Shown in pieces: positions 63,466 to 64,000 of a stretch of 64,000 nucleotides of DNA. Within the stretch, counting starts at the first letter, position 1. Every line of letters begins with the position of its first letter. The position numbers and the translations under genes are program-made. Source of the DNA: Trichormus sp. NMC-1 (GTDB taxonomy: Bacteria > Cyanobacteriota > Cyanobacteriia > Cyanobacteriales > Nostocaceae); NCBI RefSeq assembly GCF_001858025.1, contig NZ_LZQD01000001.1:186001-250000 (forward strand), given 5' to 3'. The notes beneath the pieces are model-generated. The model did not search any database and was not told the origin of the DNA. It worked only from the letters and a program-made list of their open reading frames with translations.

Positions 63466-63512
63466 ACCACTGGCGTTAAGACGTTCACCAACAATCAAGA
63501 AAGAATTTTCTT
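63466..63512 (-). repeat. 47-bp copy of metH internal sequence
   Basis: Identical to 60251-60297 in metH (ACCACTGGCGTTAAGACGTT through GAATTTTCTT). It directly follows the TCCTGAC heptamer array. Confidence 0.9.
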
Positions 63513-63519
63513 TTTAGTA

Positions 63520-63699
63520 ATGCCACAGTACGATTTATTTCATAATCAAGTTAAAATGGATAAGTTAGAAAAATACAGACAAATTATAGTTAATATTGTC
63601 AAAAAACACGCTCAATATAAACCTAGTCATGGAAAAATTGAGGCTTTATGTATTTGTGATCAAGAATCTGATAATTATTTGTTAATTAAAATACTATAG
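63520..63699 (+). pseudogene. Fused remnant of xisH and xisI
   Basis: A 59-codon frame: MPQYDLFHNQVK resembles the XisH N-terminus, and MDKLEKYRQIIVNIVKKHAQ followed by KPSHGKIEALCICDQESDNY resembles the XisI N-terminus, ending YLLIKIL-stop. XisH and XisI are excision controlling factors of the heterocyst fdxN element, with many paralogues in cyanobacteria. A deletion appears to have joined the two starts and removed the remainder of each, so no functional protein is expected. Confidence 0.65.
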
Positions 63700-63705
63700 G
63701 GATAA

Positions 63706-63893
63706 GTCTTGATTCCTCTTTACTTCCTAACAGTCCATTTACTGCTTTGTTCTCTCCTGAATGTGGTAATGATATAACAGCAATGAAAATAAAATCTACA
63801 CCAGAATCATCAACTAATTTAGGTTTATTAGTTTTTGGCACTGTTGGCAGCTTGATAATCAAGAATCGTAAAAAATTATCTGTAGTTAGCTAA
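63706..63893 (+). pseudogene. C-terminal fragment of a PEP-CTERM protein
   Basis: A frame open from about 63706, without a convincing start, ends STPESSTNLGLLVFGTVGSL followed by IIKNRKKLSVVS and TAA at 63891-63893. The Pro-Glu-Ser motif, hydrophobic segment and basic tail are the PEP-CTERM (exosortase) sorting signal of an exported protein. The N-terminal body of the protein is missing. Confidence 0.6.
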
Positions 63894-64000
63894 AAGTGTA
63901 ATTGACTTTGTTTCTAAGTAATCATAACTAATTGAATATTGACCTATAGCGATCGCACTCTAGTCTCTAGCCACGTTGACTTCATAAGTGCGATCGCTTT

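Overview
The window looks like the chromosome of a filamentous, probably heterocyst-forming cyanobacterium (Nostocales). Supporting signs are a CpcT phycobiliprotein lyase, the CemA-type protein PcxA, a four-ACT aspartokinase, an XisH/XisI remnant, many HIP1 octamers (GCGATCGC) and long arrays of 7-bp tandem repeats. No rRNA is present. The only tRNA I can support is tRNA-Cys(GCA).

Layout. 1-3.6 kb: 3' part of mutS2, a secreted protein and a PRC-barrel protein. 3.6-10.2 kb: accessory block between the PRC-barrel gene and smc, holding two displaced smc 3'-end fragments, a TumE/TumA toxin-antitoxin pair, a DUF433/DUF5615 pair whose toxin is split by an ISAs1-family element, two unknown genes and a Uma2 gene distorted by a 21-bp repeat. 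10.2-25.5 kb: smc (with repeat DNA inserted in frame), an amino-acid ABC ATPase, a TauE-type permease, a Ser/Thr kinase, a hybrid histidine kinase, an adenylate cyclase and an XPB-like helicase with its Bax1-type nuclease. 25.5-32.4 kb: a broken PIN gene, a two-domain histidine phosphatase and its truncated copy, a dihydroorotase-like gene and two radical-SAM genes.

33.1-40.6 kb is the most interesting part. It is a co-directional minus-strand operon: Trypco1-like protein, trypsin-like protease, iSTAND-like protein, MoxR AAA+ ATPase, vWA protein, an FGE/C-type-lectin-fold protein with an N-terminal helical region and winged helix, then a second FGE-fold protein. This matches the published class of vWA-MoxR ternary conflict systems. 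The C-termini of the two FGE proteins differ almost only in a patch of NNY codons, and every difference can be explained by adenine in a common template, the signature of diversity-generating retroelement (DGR) targets. The reverse transcriptase and template repeat are not in the window.

40.8-64 kb: tRNA-Cys, cpcT, a Pho-box-led pst operon split by a 515-bp duplication, lysC, msrA, a decayed BmpA-type ABC transporter operon invaded by an HNH-like toxin/immunity pair, an AddB/UvrD-like helicase, pcxA, an mltA remnant, metH, an amidase, a Uma2 gene and a cluster of gene scraps (metH, xisH/xisI, PEP-CTERM).

A recurring theme is repeat-driven rearrangement. Three duplicated segments (1066, 515 and 47 bp) begin exactly at 7-bp repeat arrays, two MITE-like families carry such arrays internally, and one of these grew by exactly 41 heptamers. 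Functions are assigned by reading translated sequence; no database search was run.
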